DNA of 38,429 nt, taken from positions 1 through 38,429 of the forward strand of contig JAFRSR010000112.1 of the NCBI GenBank assembly GCA_017427485.1, in the 5' to 3' direction. This document shows positions 15,701 through 23,210 of this stretch, piece by piece. Position 1 is the stretch's first letter. Every line of letters begins with the position of its first letter. The position numbers were made by a program, and so were the translations under genes. Under the pieces are notes generated by a model. That model was not told the origin of the DNA. It did no database searches and worked only from the letters and a program-made list of their open reading frames with translations. The stretch comes from Kiritimatiellia bacterium. Lineage in GTDB: Bacteria; Verrucomicrobiota; Kiritimatiellia; RFP12; UBA1067.

Positions 15701-16255
15701 CCAGCGGTCCTTCTCGTTCGTGCCGCCCGTGACGGCGAATCCCGCGAACGCGCCACCGCGCGCGAGGCGCGCCGCCTGGTCGGGCGCGAGGCGGCGCTGC
15801 ACGAGGAACCATTCGAGGTGGCGCACGGTGTAGAGCGAAACGGAGAACGGCTTGCCGTTCGCGTCCGTGAACTGCGCCTCGATGTGCACGGGCGGCGTGC
15901 TCGGGTCGCGCGCGTACGAGACGTTGTTCCCATACACCCACACGCTCACCGTGTCGACCGGGCCCTTCACGAGCACGGGCGCGGGCGGACGGAGCGTGAT
16001 GCGCGGGTTCGGACCCGTCCCGCGGTAGACGAGGCGCGGCACGGCGTCGCCGAAGAGGCAGTGCGCGTCGGCGCGCGCGAAGGTGGCGACGGCGTTCGTG
16101 GCCGAGACGGTCCAGCCCGCCGCGTCCACAAGGGGCAACAGCACCGGCCGGTCGTCGGCCGTGCGGTTCGCCCAGTCGAATTCATACGGACGCACGGCGG
16201 CCGCGCCCGCAAGGGCTGCGGCCGCGAGCGCCGTGACCAGCGCGCGCCGCTTCAT
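12749..16255 (-). CDS. Large secreted glycosidase-like protein
   Basis: 1,168 aa with signal peptide MKRRALVTALAAAALAGAAA. The first 350 residues are beta-rich. The middle (about 400-850) has features of a barrel-type glycosidase: YEWCHCFAGDR, KVFIGDHEVCMRDG, DTLGYLYGPYNNYTDFAPVN, FNFNSGYCDVHTCVSPWSRC, GPVYSEGGVHFMYCGLDDG. The end (about 1040-1168) resembles an NPCBM-type carbohydrate-binding sandwich (FHASIGKIDRSSTGDGTLYR to WCDLRFDWIEN). I cannot name the GH family; acidic residues in GDHE and YSEGG are candidate catalytic residues only. Three palindromic elements lie in the gene (15381-15405 and the pair 13505-13571). It follows the beta-propeller gene by 3 nt and is probably co-transcribed with it. 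Confidence 0.72.
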   Translation of the reverse strand: MKRRALVTALAAAALAGAAAVRPYEFDWANRTADDRPVLLPLVDAAGWTVSATNAVATFARADAHCLFGDAVPRLVYRGTGPNPRITLRPPAPVLVKGPVDTVSVWVYGNNVSYARDPSTPPVHIEAQFTDANGKPFSVSLYTVRHLEWFLVQRRLAPDQAARLARGGAFAGFAVTGGTNEKDRWIELTSLAVYREELKPLAFKPRPKRPNRVFPDCPPGVNTGDGELSFPNRALTVVPPAGEPAVRWRLPARAGRWDDLALVGADGVARPIARGGGVFFVDERSRQVATLPAGESFSVTTNAVSPLDVVYAGTFTDAAGNVLSRARLRFHEEGQSLVLDLQADGGRVAEVRFGSFTEDDLPEAWLFTVPYWSYSMTGSENRPHVACFTLDGRTHFLSAFMDWTQSNASEPYCTPYLFDGSMSVHGGVRYRAKTDGARNPCYERFVWSASANFADVLPSIPNPPSPHRALTAEYEWCHCFAGDRAKDKAYWRDRRRRGLTKVFIGDHEVCMRDGNESFTFRTRTAPKKGGDEGTRDFTRYMIDTLGYLYGPYNNYTDFAPVNGLWHADRMTRQPDGNLLPAWNRCYAPKPTFAVEACEWIVPELQRKFNFNSGYCDVHTCVSPWSRCDYDARVPGAGTFASTFYAYGELLGMQRKFWTGPVYSEGGVHFMYCGLDDGNFAQDQGARLDVNPWLVDFDLLRMHPLANNFGMGYPRMFYGRDAVPKDHALYMDRFLAATIAFGHVGYFFTGKPDEEEQGYWMVQPLAARYAKANAEDIRYAAFCGKFVDTTDALLSGEYRRSQVAVRYDDGTRVVVNGSPDGEWLVLPQAAANLAVPPNGWFALSGDGQVASISAFRAGGRADACAAPESFYMDGRGTWFDSGRGATDGRLIRLFARGGSRSCATDAAPHTGGSQLAATEEIFIRHAKEVELPYAAVSVTRLDAAGAEIGPASFAVTNGRTRLVADKAAYSYRAVKPSDWTEPPAATLAQAFTLPKDWAPPPVVKPVRAFTLPSAFAAGMALRGKDEVPLDTTTGANVHRAAAVVGGVAKDGYYMHPPYKRGTGYTFMRWMLNLPQKPLAFHASIGKIDRSSTGDGTLYRVIVEDAAGVRHVVAEKQTCEHKWQDLVADLSPWKGQRVKFMLVSDPGPANNNYGDHSSWCDLRFDWIENQ
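13505..13571. repeat. Pair of palindromic elements in the glycosidase-like gene
   Basis: Element 1 (13505-13529): GGTCGCAGC / GCTGCGACC, loop AA, then CTCCC. Element 2 (13547-13571): GGTCGCGC / GCGCGACC, loop AGGA, then CTCCC. Together they encode about residues 895-917, a Gly/Ser/Ala-rich stretch with no similarity to the flanking sequence. Confidence 0.9.
15381..15405. repeat. Palindromic element, opposite orientation, in the same gene
   Basis: GGGAG followed by GGTCGCGAC / GTCGCGACC with loop TT. It encodes about residues 284-292 (SRQVATLPAG). Confidence 0.85.
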
Positions 16256-16258
16256 GCG

Positions 16259-17569
16259 TCAGGGCGTGATGTCGCGCACGTAGACCTGGCGGGAACCCTC
16301 GTGCACGGAGTTGAAGCCGATCTGCCTGCCGTCGGGACGGTAGCGCGCGTGCAGGTCGCAGCGCCAGTACGTCTGGCGGTACGGCTCCGGCACGAAGAAC
16401 GCGCCCATCGGCATCGTCATGCCGTCCGCGAGGCGCACGAGCACCCACGGACGCTCGAAGTTGCCGTTCCAGTACGTGTCGCCGCTCATGAACTTGCCGT
16501 CCGGCGAGTAGATGCAGTGCCAGTCCCAGTCGAGCACGCCCGCGCCGATGCGGCGCACCTTCTCCTCCTCGCCCACGGTGAACTCCACGGGACTCCACGC
16601 CGTGCGGCCCCACTCGCCCTTCTTGTGGCCGTCCCAGGCCGCGGTGACGAGCAGCTTCGGGCTGCCGTCGGGCGCCCAGTTGAAGTGCGAGCCGGCCCAG
16701 GCGTCCTTGAAGCAGCGGCGCAGCTCCGTGCCGTCCTTGCGGACGGTGAAGGACGTCGTGTGCCAGCGCGAGGCCTTGTGGATTTTCTTGTCGAACCAGT
16801 CGACCGAACGCGCGAGGAAGAAGATGTGCGAGCCCTCCTTGTCCTTCTGGATGATCGTGTGGCAGTAGTAGGCGAGGGGGTGGCCGGGCTTCTTCGGATC
16901 CGCCTGCGTGGCGGGCATAAGACTGCGGCCCTGCGCGATGGAGAGGATGAGCTTGTACTCGCCCGACTTTAGGTCCATCACCCAGAGGCCGTCGTCCTCG
17001 GGCCACTCGACGTTCTCGCGGGCGTCCTGCCCGGGACCGGCGTAGCCGTAGTCGGGACGCGTGAGGGAGAGGCGCGCGTAGTTGATCGACACGGCCCACG
17101 TGCGGTCCTCGCTCACGGCGCTCACGGGCAGCGGCAGGATGCGCACTTCCTTCTTCGTCTTCCAGTTCATGACGACCGTCACGAACTTGCCGTTGCGCAC
17201 GTCGTTGAAGAGGAACGTGTCGTCATCGATCCAGTGGGCCATCGCGGCCTCCTGGAAGTTCCAGCACGCCGTGGTGGTCACGGGGATGAACTTGTTGTTG
17301 TCCTGCAGGTCGACGACGCCGAGCGTGCAGCGCTCGTTCGGCTCGGGGAGGCGTCCGTTGAGATCGGTCTCGAGCACGGTCACGTAACGGTTGTTCGGGC
17401 TCCACGAGTTGATCGCGAAGTAGCTCGCGAGCAGGTGCTCGTGCGGGCCTTTCGTGATGGCGCGGGGCTCGCTCCATTTCGGGAACGGCGCGAGGTCTTC
17501 GGCCTGGAGGCAGAAGCAGAGGCCCAGCGCGGCGAGGCCGGCAAGGCGGACGATTGAGGCTTTCTTCAT
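16259..17569 (-). CDS. Secreted beta-propeller protein (TolB / oligogalacturonate lyase-like)
   Basis: 436 aa with signal peptide (MKKASIVRLAGLAALGLCFCLQA). The rest is a string of WD40/TolB-like blades: SPNNRYVTVLETD, GVVDLQDNNKFIPVT, HWIDDDTFLFND, WVMDLKSGEYKLIL, FNWAPDGSPKLLV, IYSPDGKFMSGDTYW and YRPDGRQIGFNSV. The xSPDGxxxxF and WxMDLxxGE pattern matches propellers such as PL22 oligogalacturonate lyase, but I cannot confirm the metal-binding His set. AAAGGA precedes the ATG at 17569; longer frames upstream overlap the neighbouring gene and lack a signal peptide. It is first in a two-gene operon with the large glycosidase-like gene, suggesting joint use of one glycan. Confidence 0.7.
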   Translation of the reverse strand: MKKASIVRLAGLAALGLCFCLQAEDLAPFPKWSEPRAITKGPHEHLLASYFAINSWSPNNRYVTVLETDLNGRLPEPNERCTLGVVDLQDNNKFIPVTTTACWNFQEAAMAHWIDDDTFLFNDVRNGKFVTVVMNWKTKKEVRILPLPVSAVSEDRTWAVSINYARLSLTRPDYGYAGPGQDARENVEWPEDDGLWVMDLKSGEYKLILSIAQGRSLMPATQADPKKPGHPLAYYCHTIIQKDKEGSHIFFLARSVDWFDKKIHKASRWHTTSFTVRKDGTELRRCFKDAWAGSHFNWAPDGSPKLLVTAAWDGHKKGEWGRTAWSPVEFTVGEEEKVRRIGAGVLDWDWHCIYSPDGKFMSGDTYWNGNFERPWVLVRLADGMTMPMGAFFVPEPYRQTYWRCDLHARYRPDGRQIGFNSVHEGSRQVYVRDITP

Positions 17570-17594
17570 ACGGATTCCTTTCGGTTTGACGCGC

Positions 17595-18449
17595 TCAATT
17601 ATGCCAAAAATCGGCGCTCCGCGCAAGTCTCGTTTCAGCGCCGTCGTAATGGAAAGTTGTACAATCAAGTGAGTCAAATCGGAAAGGCAAGGTTTCGAGG
17701 TGGAGAGCAGAGGCAAAAAGGGAGAGCCATTTGGCTATGCCGTCCCGAAGATGATACCGCTCCTCCCTTTCCTGCGATATGCGCCGCCCCCAACAACGCA
17801 ACGCGAGCAATCCTGCCTCTTCCGCATCTGCTTTAGTATCGAAAAGATCTATAATGTCCTTATAGCCAGCTTTTCTAAGGATTTGCACCATTGATACCAC
17901 ATCCCTGCTCTGACCACCGCGTTTCTTCAGATCGACCAATACCTGATACTTCTTCCCGTCCCGCTTCGTTTGCAACTCACATGTATGAAAGCCATAAACA
18001 TGAGGCAAAGTTGAAAACAGGTTTTCAATGAACTCAGTCGTCCCCGCAGCAAGATCACCCGAACGGACATGCGACGACTTCATCTGCCTCACTCGCGAAA
18101 GTTCCGCCTCGGCTTCTGGCCAGGCTCCTAAGTCTGCAACTTTTTTAAGCCGATGCTCAGCTCGCCCCAGTTCGCCTCGTTGGGCATACTCTTTGCCCAG
18201 TAGAAATTGAGCTTGGATATTCCCCTTCTTTGCTTCTTCAATGAGACCATCAATCTTGGCCTTTGCATCAACCTCGATCTTCTCCCTAAACGGCGGATGC
18301 GGGTGAATCGTTTTCCCGGGACGGCTTCCACGATCATGCCTCAATAACTGTGCATCGTCAATGTCATCCATATAGCGCGTGTATTCGTCAGCCGACAAAT
18401 TGCCCCCGCCACCGTCGGAGCTCCATCCTTTTCGTGAGAAAGTCGCCAT
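17595..18449 (-). CDS. Sel1-like protein of unknown function
   Basis: 284 aa from MATFSRKGWSSDGGGG, chosen because AAAGGAG lies 10 nt upstream. No signal peptide, so probably cytoplasmic. A charged N-terminus (YMDDIDDAQLL) is followed by two helical Sel1/TPR-like units at about 70-125 (AQFLLGKEYAQRGELGRAEHRL). The C-terminal half contains FHTCELQTKRDGKKYQVLVDL and MVQILRKAGYKDIIDLFDT. A Glu-x-Gln strand beside Asp and Lys could be nuclease-like, but this is speculation. The gene is lower in GC than its neighbours, like the Sel1 lipoprotein gene. It lies 70 nt behind RadC on the same strand and may be the last gene of the defence island. Confidence 0.65.
   Translation of the reverse strand: MATFSRKGWSSDGGGGNLSADEYTRYMDDIDDAQLLRHDRGSRPGKTIHPHPPFREKIEVDAKAKIDGLIEEAKKGNIQAQFLLGKEYAQRGELGRAEHRLKKVADLGAWPEAEAELSRVRQMKSSHVRSGDLAAGTTEFIENLFSTLPHVYGFHTCELQTKRDGKKYQVLVDLKKRGGQSRDVVSMVQILRKAGYKDIIDLFDTKADAEEAGLLALRCWGRRISQEREERYHLRDGIAKWLSLFASALHLETLPFRFDSLDCTTFHYDGAETRLARSADFWHN
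17598..17626 (-). promoter_or_regulatory. Promoter of the beta-propeller/glycosidase operon
   Basis: On the minus strand TTGCGC (17626-17621), 17-nt spacer, CATAAT (17603-17598), with TGG in front of CATAAT as an extended -10. The predicted start near 17591 leaves a 22-nt leader with AAAGGA. The promoter lies in the last codons of the upstream Sel1-like gene. Confidence 0.7.
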
Positions 18450-18519
18450 GTCACTTACTCCTTTTGTCCGCACATGTTCTTCGTAGACACCTTAAATCCA
18501 AAGAACACTTTCAACCGGT

Positions 18520-19260
18520 TCACAACACATAGTAACGATCCTTCCCTAATACAAGATGCGACTTGAGCGGAATAGAGACGATTTCGGCGGCGGACTTGAG
18601 CTGGGCCGTCACAGCGACGTCCTCCTCGCTCGGCATCGGATCGCCCGACGGATGGTTGTGCGCCACGATGATGGACTTCGCGCCCCAGCTGATGGCGTGC
18701 TTGAGTATCTCCCGCGCATGGACGGGCGCCTGATCGACCACGCCCTTGGTGGCCGGGATGGGCAGACTGAGGGGACGATCCTTCGCATCGAGCGGCAAGA
18801 CGAAGAATATCTCCTGTCTCGTGTCCGGCGGCAACGCCCGCTTGAAGAGGTTGTAGGCGATGTCCGCGCTTGTCACGGGCTTTTTCTTGAAGTCCTCGCC
18901 CTGCGCGTCGTATGCCCGCCTCACGAACTCGAACGCCGCACAGAGCGTCTGCGCCCGCACCTTGCCGATTCCCTTGATCGGAGATTCGGGATGCTCCTCG
19001 TTGTACGCTCTCACCCGCTCGATCATCATGCGCCAGTCGGCCTTGGCAAGCTCCGTAGCCGATCCGAACGCCGTGATGAGCCGGTTGGAAAGCTCCAGCA
19101 CGTTGATTCCGTTCACGCCGTGGCCGAGCATGATGGCAAGAAGCGACGAAGAGGACATCATCGTCACCGAAGGCAACGACGCCATCTGCTCGCGGGGCTT
19201 CAGCTCGTCCGCGAGGTTCTGGAAGTTGTTTTTGTCCTTATCTTCGAGCTTCTTGCCCAT
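18520..19260 (-). CDS. radC: RadC/JAB-domain protein
   Basis: 246 aa. The N-terminal part has helix-hairpin-helix character (SPIKGIGKVRAQTLCAAFEF, about 93-112). The C-terminal JAB/MPN metalloprotease-like domain carries the metal motif HNHPSGDPMPSEED (His201, His203, Asp214). The usual RadC strand IFFVLPLDAK and the GVVDQAPVHAREILKHAI helix precede it. The family was once tied to recombination repair; its biochemical role is unsettled, and members are common on mobile elements and in defence islands. It lies 30 nt behind Res with a heptamer array in the gap, so it is probably the next gene of the restriction operon. Confidence 0.88.
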   Translation of the reverse strand: MGKKLEDKDKNNFQNLADELKPREQMASLPSVTMMSSSSLLAIMLGHGVNGINVLELSNRLITAFGSATELAKADWRMMIERVRAYNEEHPESPIKGIGKVRAQTLCAAFEFVRRAYDAQGEDFKKKPVTSADIAYNLFKRALPPDTRQEIFFVLPLDAKDRPLSLPIPATKGVVDQAPVHAREILKHAISWGAKSIIVAHNHPSGDPMPSEEDVAVTAQLKSAAEIVSIPLKSHLVLGKDRYYVL

Positions 19261-19266
19261 ATCGCT

Positions 19267-19300
19267 CCACTAACCACTAGCCACTAACAACTAATCACTA
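19267..19300. repeat. Heptamer array (CCACTAA type) at the 3' end of res
   Basis: Five units: CCACTAA, CCACTAG, CCACTAA, CAACTAA, TCACTA. It overlaps the last codons and the stop of res (minus strand TAG at 19293-19291). On the minus strand the repeat is rich in stop codons (TAGTGATTAG). Confidence 0.85.
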
Positions 19301-22300
19301 CTCTCCGAATTGGCCATGTTCATGAGGTCTGTGTACGAGGCGACCTTCCTGTACGTCACATGGTACTGCGTGCCCTTGACGCCGAGGGATATAAAGAACT
19401 TCTTGGCGCAGGCAATCTTCGCCTTCTCAATTTCACGGAGCTGGAGTTCCGAAAGCGAGCCTTTCGTCTCGGCAACGAAATACACGTGTTGGACCGATCC
19501 CTCCTTGAACGCAATCGCCCAGTCGGGGTTGTAACTTCCAAGCGGCGTGGGAATGGCGAAGCCACCCGGCAACTTGGCGTACACCACGACCTCCGCCGAG
19601 TTGTCCAGTTCCTTTGCAAAAGCCTTCTCGCCGGACGAGTCGGTCGTAAGGAAGTCGTAGATGTGTTTCTGGAGCGGCTTGCCGTCGTCGCGAATCGGCG
19701 TCATCTGCGCCGGAAGAATCATCTGGTTCTTGGTGAAGATGTCACTTGAATACGTGTCCTCAAGGATATGGTACTGGATATGCTCAACAATCATCGTCGC
19801 CTTCTGCTCGTTGATGATGCGGATCACCTCGGCGATGAACTTCTCCGGGTTGTTTTTGAACTGGTCAAAGCGGAACTTCTGCATTCCGGCGAGGATGTCT
19901 CTCACGGTCTTGCGCGTGAGGACAGTTCCCTCGGCGACCTTTCCGATGAGGTCGTACTTGATTCCCGTGTCGGTGTAGTGCTCATCAACCTTGTGCGACT
20001 CGTGTACGCCGGCGGCAAAGGCGTTGCCCGCCGTCTGCGTCGCCTTCTTGACGGTGTAGGTGAGCTTCGGGATGTCGATCTGCCTGTCAAGGGCGTCGAT
20101 GGCCTTCTTGATCAACTCGGCGCTCGAAAAATCCACGGTGTACGCCGCCTTGTGGTTGATACGCTTCCATAGCTCCTTGAACTCGTCCTTTGCGAAGTTC
20201 TTGTTCGCCGTGAGCGGTTTGGGACGCTTTGTCTCCGTAAACTTCTTGATGGCGTTCGGATCGCGAACGGAATCAACCAGTTTCTTGACCTCTTCCGCGA
20301 ACGGCGTGAGGCTCGTGAGCGTCGGCGGCAGTTCGGGGATCGTCCCCGCGTCACGCGCCTCGCGCCAAGCGGGCAGAACGTTGTCGCCGTCGTCGATGAA
20401 GTCGTTCTTGTAGAGCCACTTGTTGAGTGCTTTCGCCTCGGCCTCGGTAACGACGTGCGTGACGATTTCCTTCTCCGTCCTCTCGACCGTCTTCCCGTTC
20501 TCGACCACGGTCTTCTTGACCTCGATCTCAGCCTTGAGAACCTTGCCCTTGAAGAAGTCAGCGTCCGCAAGCACGGGACGCCGGGCGCATGCCGCCATGA
20601 TCTCCGTTTGCAGACCGTTGACGTAGGTGGAGAACTCCTCGTTCGCGACCACGGTGAGGATGTTGATGTCGTGGACGGTCGCCGGATCGTCCTGCCGTTC
20701 GCCGCTCTGGTTCACCGAGAGGCGCAGACCACGCCCCACCTCCTGACGCCGGGAGACGTCGTTCCCCGTATCGGGCTTCTTGAGCGGACACATCACGAAC
20801 ACGTTCGGGTTGTCCCAGCCCTCGCGCAGCGCGGAATGTGAGAAGATGAACCGGACAGGTTCCGAAAGCGACAGGAGCTGTTCCTTGTTCTTGAGGATGA
20901 GGTCGTAGGCGCTTGTGTCGCTTTCGCTCTCCTTGCCGTCCTTGGAATCGACGAGACGGTGCTTCTTATCTTCGGCGAAGTATCCAGAGTGCGTCTTGGC
21001 GGCATCAATCCCCCCCCAATACCGCTTCAGCCCAGGATCGATGCCCACGCCTTCAAGCAGACTGAGCCTGTCTGCAATCGCCCTTTTGTACTCCTCCTCG
21101 AACATGACGGCATATTCGCCGCTCGTCCCCTCGTTGTCGTCGGCATAGACGCGGTAGTTCGCCACCTTGTCGATGAAGAAGAGCGTCAGAACCTTCACGC
21201 CCTGCGGGAAGAGTTGCACTTCCTTGTCAAGGTGCGCCTTCACCGCCTCACGTATCTGGATGCGGCGAAGCTCCTTCTCGGTAACATCGCCCGCGACCTG
21301 CCCCGGCACGAGAGTCAACCCGTTCTCGAACTCGATCTTCCCGTACCCGTCCTTAGCACCGAGGTCGATGACGCGGTACCGGTCCCTGTAAACCGTCATC
21401 TTGTTGGAAAGATGATAGAGGTCGTCGCCCTTCTGGACGATGCGCGTCTCGTTGACGATCTGTCCTGTCTTGCGCTGTACCTGAAACTCCAGCACCGCCT
21501 CCGGACCACTCTTCCCCGGACGTATCTCAGAACAATAGACATACTCGTACACGCCCGCCCGGTTTGACACGTCAATGCACACCGGCTCGATCTTCTTCAC
21601 GAGTTTCTGCTCGAACGCGTCAATGGCATCCAACCGATAAACAAGATTGCGGATCGTCTTGTGCGTCGCCGAGTAGCGCAGAATCATCAGCGGATTGAAC
21701 TTCGGCAACATCTCGTTCGTCGCCCGACCTTCCATCTTCTGCGGCTCGTCGAGAATGAGGATCGGACGATTCGCCGCGATCATGTCGATGGGCTTGCGGC
21801 TCGCAAATTCGTCGAGTTCCATGTAAATGCGACGTGCCGCTTCGCTCCTGGCGTTGAACGCCTGCACATTCATCACGAGCACCTGAATGTCGGCGTTCGT
21901 CGAGAAGTCAAGGACGTCCTGCGGATGCGCGGAGTTGTACACGTACGTCTTCGCCGTCTTGCCGTAGTCGGCGAGGAACTTGTCAGCCATGATGTCAAGC
22001 GACTTCTTCACGCCCTCGCGGATGGCGATTCCGGGGACGATGATGATGAACTTCGACCAGCCGTACCGCTTGTTCAGCTCGAAGATCGTCTTGATGTACA
22101 CGAACGTCTTGCCCGTTCCAGTCTCCATCTCGACTTCCAATTCCGGAAGATTTATCTCACGCAGAGACGCAGAGGCGCGGAGATTCGAATGTTCGAGATT
22201 TTGCCTATCTTGGACTTCGTGAAGATTCTTCAGCAGAATAGCAGCGGGAAGTTCAATCTCCGCGTTCTTATAGCCCACATCCGGCGGATCATCAGGTAGG

Positions 22301-22497
22301 TCAAGCGCCCCCTGACTCAACACCTCCAGCCCCGGAAGACTCGGCACCTCTGCGCCTCTGCGTGAGAAATCCGCCCGTTTCACCCCCGGATCGACCGTGT
22401 ACACATTGGGATCGTGGTACGGCTGCCCCTCGAACACGTCGCACACGGCAGCGGTCGCCGCCTCTTGAAACGCCTGGTTCTTGAATTGAAGTTTCAT
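19291..22497 (-). CDS. res: Type III restriction enzyme, Res subunit
   Basis: 1,068 aa from MKLQFKNQAFQ (ATG at 22497; GAGGGTG upstream; a TTG three bases earlier is possible). SF2 helicase motifs: METGTGKTFVY (about 125-134, Walker A), ILILDEPQKM (Walker B; DEPQ), ILRYSATHK (motif III), and FSHSALREGWDNPNVFVMCP with RRQEVGRGLRLSVN (motifs V/VI). The C-terminal nuclease is PD-(D/E)XK-like: SYNPDWAIAF, then VYFVAETKGS. Res translocates or switches on DNA after Mod finds the site, then cuts. Two CGCAGAG-type repeats in inverted orientation interrupt the N-terminal region. It is separated from mod by a toxin-antitoxin module on the opposite strand. Confidence 0.93.
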   Translation of the reverse strand: MKLQFKNQAFQEAATAAVCDVFEGQPYHDPNVYTVDPGVKRADFSRRGAEVPSLPGLEVLSQGALDLPDDPPDVGYKNAEIELPAAILLKNLHEVQDRQNLEHSNLRASASLREINLPELEVEMETGTGKTFVYIKTIFELNKRYGWSKFIIIVPGIAIREGVKKSLDIMADKFLADYGKTAKTYVYNSAHPQDVLDFSTNADIQVLVMNVQAFNARSEAARRIYMELDEFASRKPIDMIAANRPILILDEPQKMEGRATNEMLPKFNPLMILRYSATHKTIRNLVYRLDAIDAFEQKLVKKIEPVCIDVSNRAGVYEYVYCSEIRPGKSGPEAVLEFQVQRKTGQIVNETRIVQKGDDLYHLSNKMTVYRDRYRVIDLGAKDGYGKIEFENGLTLVPGQVAGDVTEKELRRIQIREAVKAHLDKEVQLFPQGVKVLTLFFIDKVANYRVYADDNEGTSGEYAVMFEEEYKRAIADRLSLLEGVGIDPGLKRYWGGIDAAKTHSGYFAEDKKHRLVDSKDGKESESDTSAYDLILKNKEQLLSLSEPVRFIFSHSALREGWDNPNVFVMCPLKKPDTGNDVSRRQEVGRGLRLSVNQSGERQDDPATVHDINILTVVANEEFSTYVNGLQTEIMAACARRPVLADADFFKGKVLKAEIEVKKTVVENGKTVERTEKEIVTHVVTEAEAKALNKWLYKNDFIDDGDNVLPAWREARDAGTIPELPPTLTSLTPFAEEVKKLVDSVRDPNAIKKFTETKRPKPLTANKNFAKDEFKELWKRINHKAAYTVDFSSAELIKKAIDALDRQIDIPKLTYTVKKATQTAGNAFAAGVHESHKVDEHYTDTGIKYDLIGKVAEGTVLTRKTVRDILAGMQKFRFDQFKNNPEKFIAEVIRIINEQKATMIVEHIQYHILEDTYSSDIFTKNQMILPAQMTPIRDDGKPLQKHIYDFLTTDSSGEKAFAKELDNSAEVVVYAKLPGGFAIPTPLGSYNPDWAIAFKEGSVQHVYFVAETKGSLSELQLREIEKAKIACAKKFFISLGVKGTQYHVTYRKVASYTDLMNMANSESSD
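22155..22182. repeat. CGCAGAGR octamer array in res, copy 1
   Basis: Three 8-nt units (CGCAGAGA, CGCAGAGG, CGCGGAG) after TCTCA. It encodes about residues 105-114 (LRASASLREI), shortly before Walker A. Confidence 0.8.
22345..22367. repeat. CGCAGAGR octamer array in res, copy 2 (inverted)
   Basis: CACCTCTGCGCCTCTGCG followed by TGAGA, the reverse complement of copy 1. It encodes about residues 44-51 (FSRRGAEV). Confidence 0.8.
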
Positions 22498-22509
22498 CAA
22501 ATCACCCTC

Positions 22510-22538
22510 TTGACATGATGTCAGACATGATGTATGAT
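22510..22538 (+). promoter_or_regulatory. Promoter and operator of the AbrB-PIN module
   Basis: TTGACA at 22510-22515, 17-nt spacer, TATGAT at 22533-22538. The ATG at 22546 is 7 nt after the -10, so the mRNA should be leaderless. Overlapping it are inverted repeats with ATGTC/GACAT half-sites: TGACATGATGTCA (22511-22523), ATGTCAGACAT (22519-22529) and a near copy, ATGTCTGGCAT (22537-22547). These are likely operators for the AbrB-type antitoxin. Confidence 0.8.
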
Positions 22539-22545
22539 GTCTGGC

Positions 22546-22803
22546 ATGAAAACTTTAGTGACAAAAGTGACTGAACGCGGTCAGGTCTCAATTCCTGCCT
22601 CGATCCGTGAATCCATGCAGATGACGCCCGGAACAACGCTGCTATGGAATCAAGGGCAGGACCGCTACACCTGCGTGATAACGATTGTCCGCAAGCCCGT
22701 GCGCAAAGGTGCACGGGCCATGCTCGGCTATGCTGCGACATACAGCAAGCCGCGCACAACGGCCGAATGGATGAAGGAACTCCGCGAGGGTGAAGAGCCA
22801 TGA
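22546..22803 (+). CDS. AbrB/SpoVT-type antitoxin (VapB-like)
   Basis: 85 aa. The N-terminal half, MKTLVTKVTERGQVSIPASI, is the swapped-hairpin AbrB DNA-binding domain (TxxGQVxIPxxIR). It continues with PGTTLLWNQGQDRYTCVI. The C-terminal 35 residues, with a helix near EWMKELREGEEP, should wrap the toxin. A start 12 nt upstream (MMSG) is in frame, but the -10 element overlaps it, so the ATG at 22546 is chosen and is probably leaderless. The stop overlaps the PIN toxin ATG (ATGA). The gene runs opposite to res and mod. Confidence 0.88.
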   Translation: MKTLVTKVTERGQVSIPASIRESMQMTPGTTLLWNQGQDRYTCVITIVRKPVRKGARAMLGYAATYSKPRTTAEWMKELREGEEP

Positions 22804-23210
22804 GCATGGTCGTCGACACATGCGTCATTCTCGACATCCTCCAAGGCGATCCTGTTTTCGGCGTCGCATCTGCAGAAGTAATCGACCAATACGCCGAAGG
22901 CGGGCTCATCATCTCGCCGCTCACGTACGTGGAGCTTTCGCCCGCCTTTCTCGGCGACGAGGCACGCGAACGCGACTTTCTTTTTGAGATTGGAATAGAC
23001 CTTCCGCCAATTCTCGGCGAAGACGATCTCTCGCTCGCCCACGCCTCCTGGAACAACCATATCCAACGCAAACGTTCCGGCAAGGCCGCGAGACGCCCCG
23101 TTGCCGACTTGATGATTGGCGCGCTCGCACAGGCCAACGACGGACTCATCACCCGCAATGCAGATGATTTTCGCGCGCTCTTCCCGTCACTCAACATCAT
23201 CACACCTTAA
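22800..23210 (+). CDS. vapC: PIN-domain toxin (VapC-like RNase)
   Basis: 136 aa. PIN domain acidic residues are in place: VVDTCVILDIL (Asp6), TYVELSPAF (Glu near 45), then RPVADLMIGALAQANDGLITRNADDF (Asp near 103 and Asp near 120). These bind Mg2+ for endoribonuclease activity; VapC-type toxins cut tRNA or rRNA. The start overlaps the antitoxin stop by four bases. The 3' end overlaps the 3' end of mod by four bases, tail to tail, so the module is packed tightly between the two restriction genes. Confidence 0.88.
   Translation: MSMVVDTCVILDILQGDPVFGVASAEVIDQYAEGGLIISPLTYVELSPAFLGDEARERDFLFEIGIDLPPILGEDDLSLAHASWNNHIQRKRSGKAARRPVADLMIGALAQANDGLITRNADDFRALFPSLNIITP

Noticed and set aside
12704..16972. 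Plus-strand frame of more than 1,400 codons
   Set aside because: Antisense to the two secreted proteins with signal peptides; its Arg/His/Val-rich sequence has no domain.
19267..19300. CRISPR-like array
   Set aside because: Units are 7 nt with no spacers and there are no cas genes in the window.
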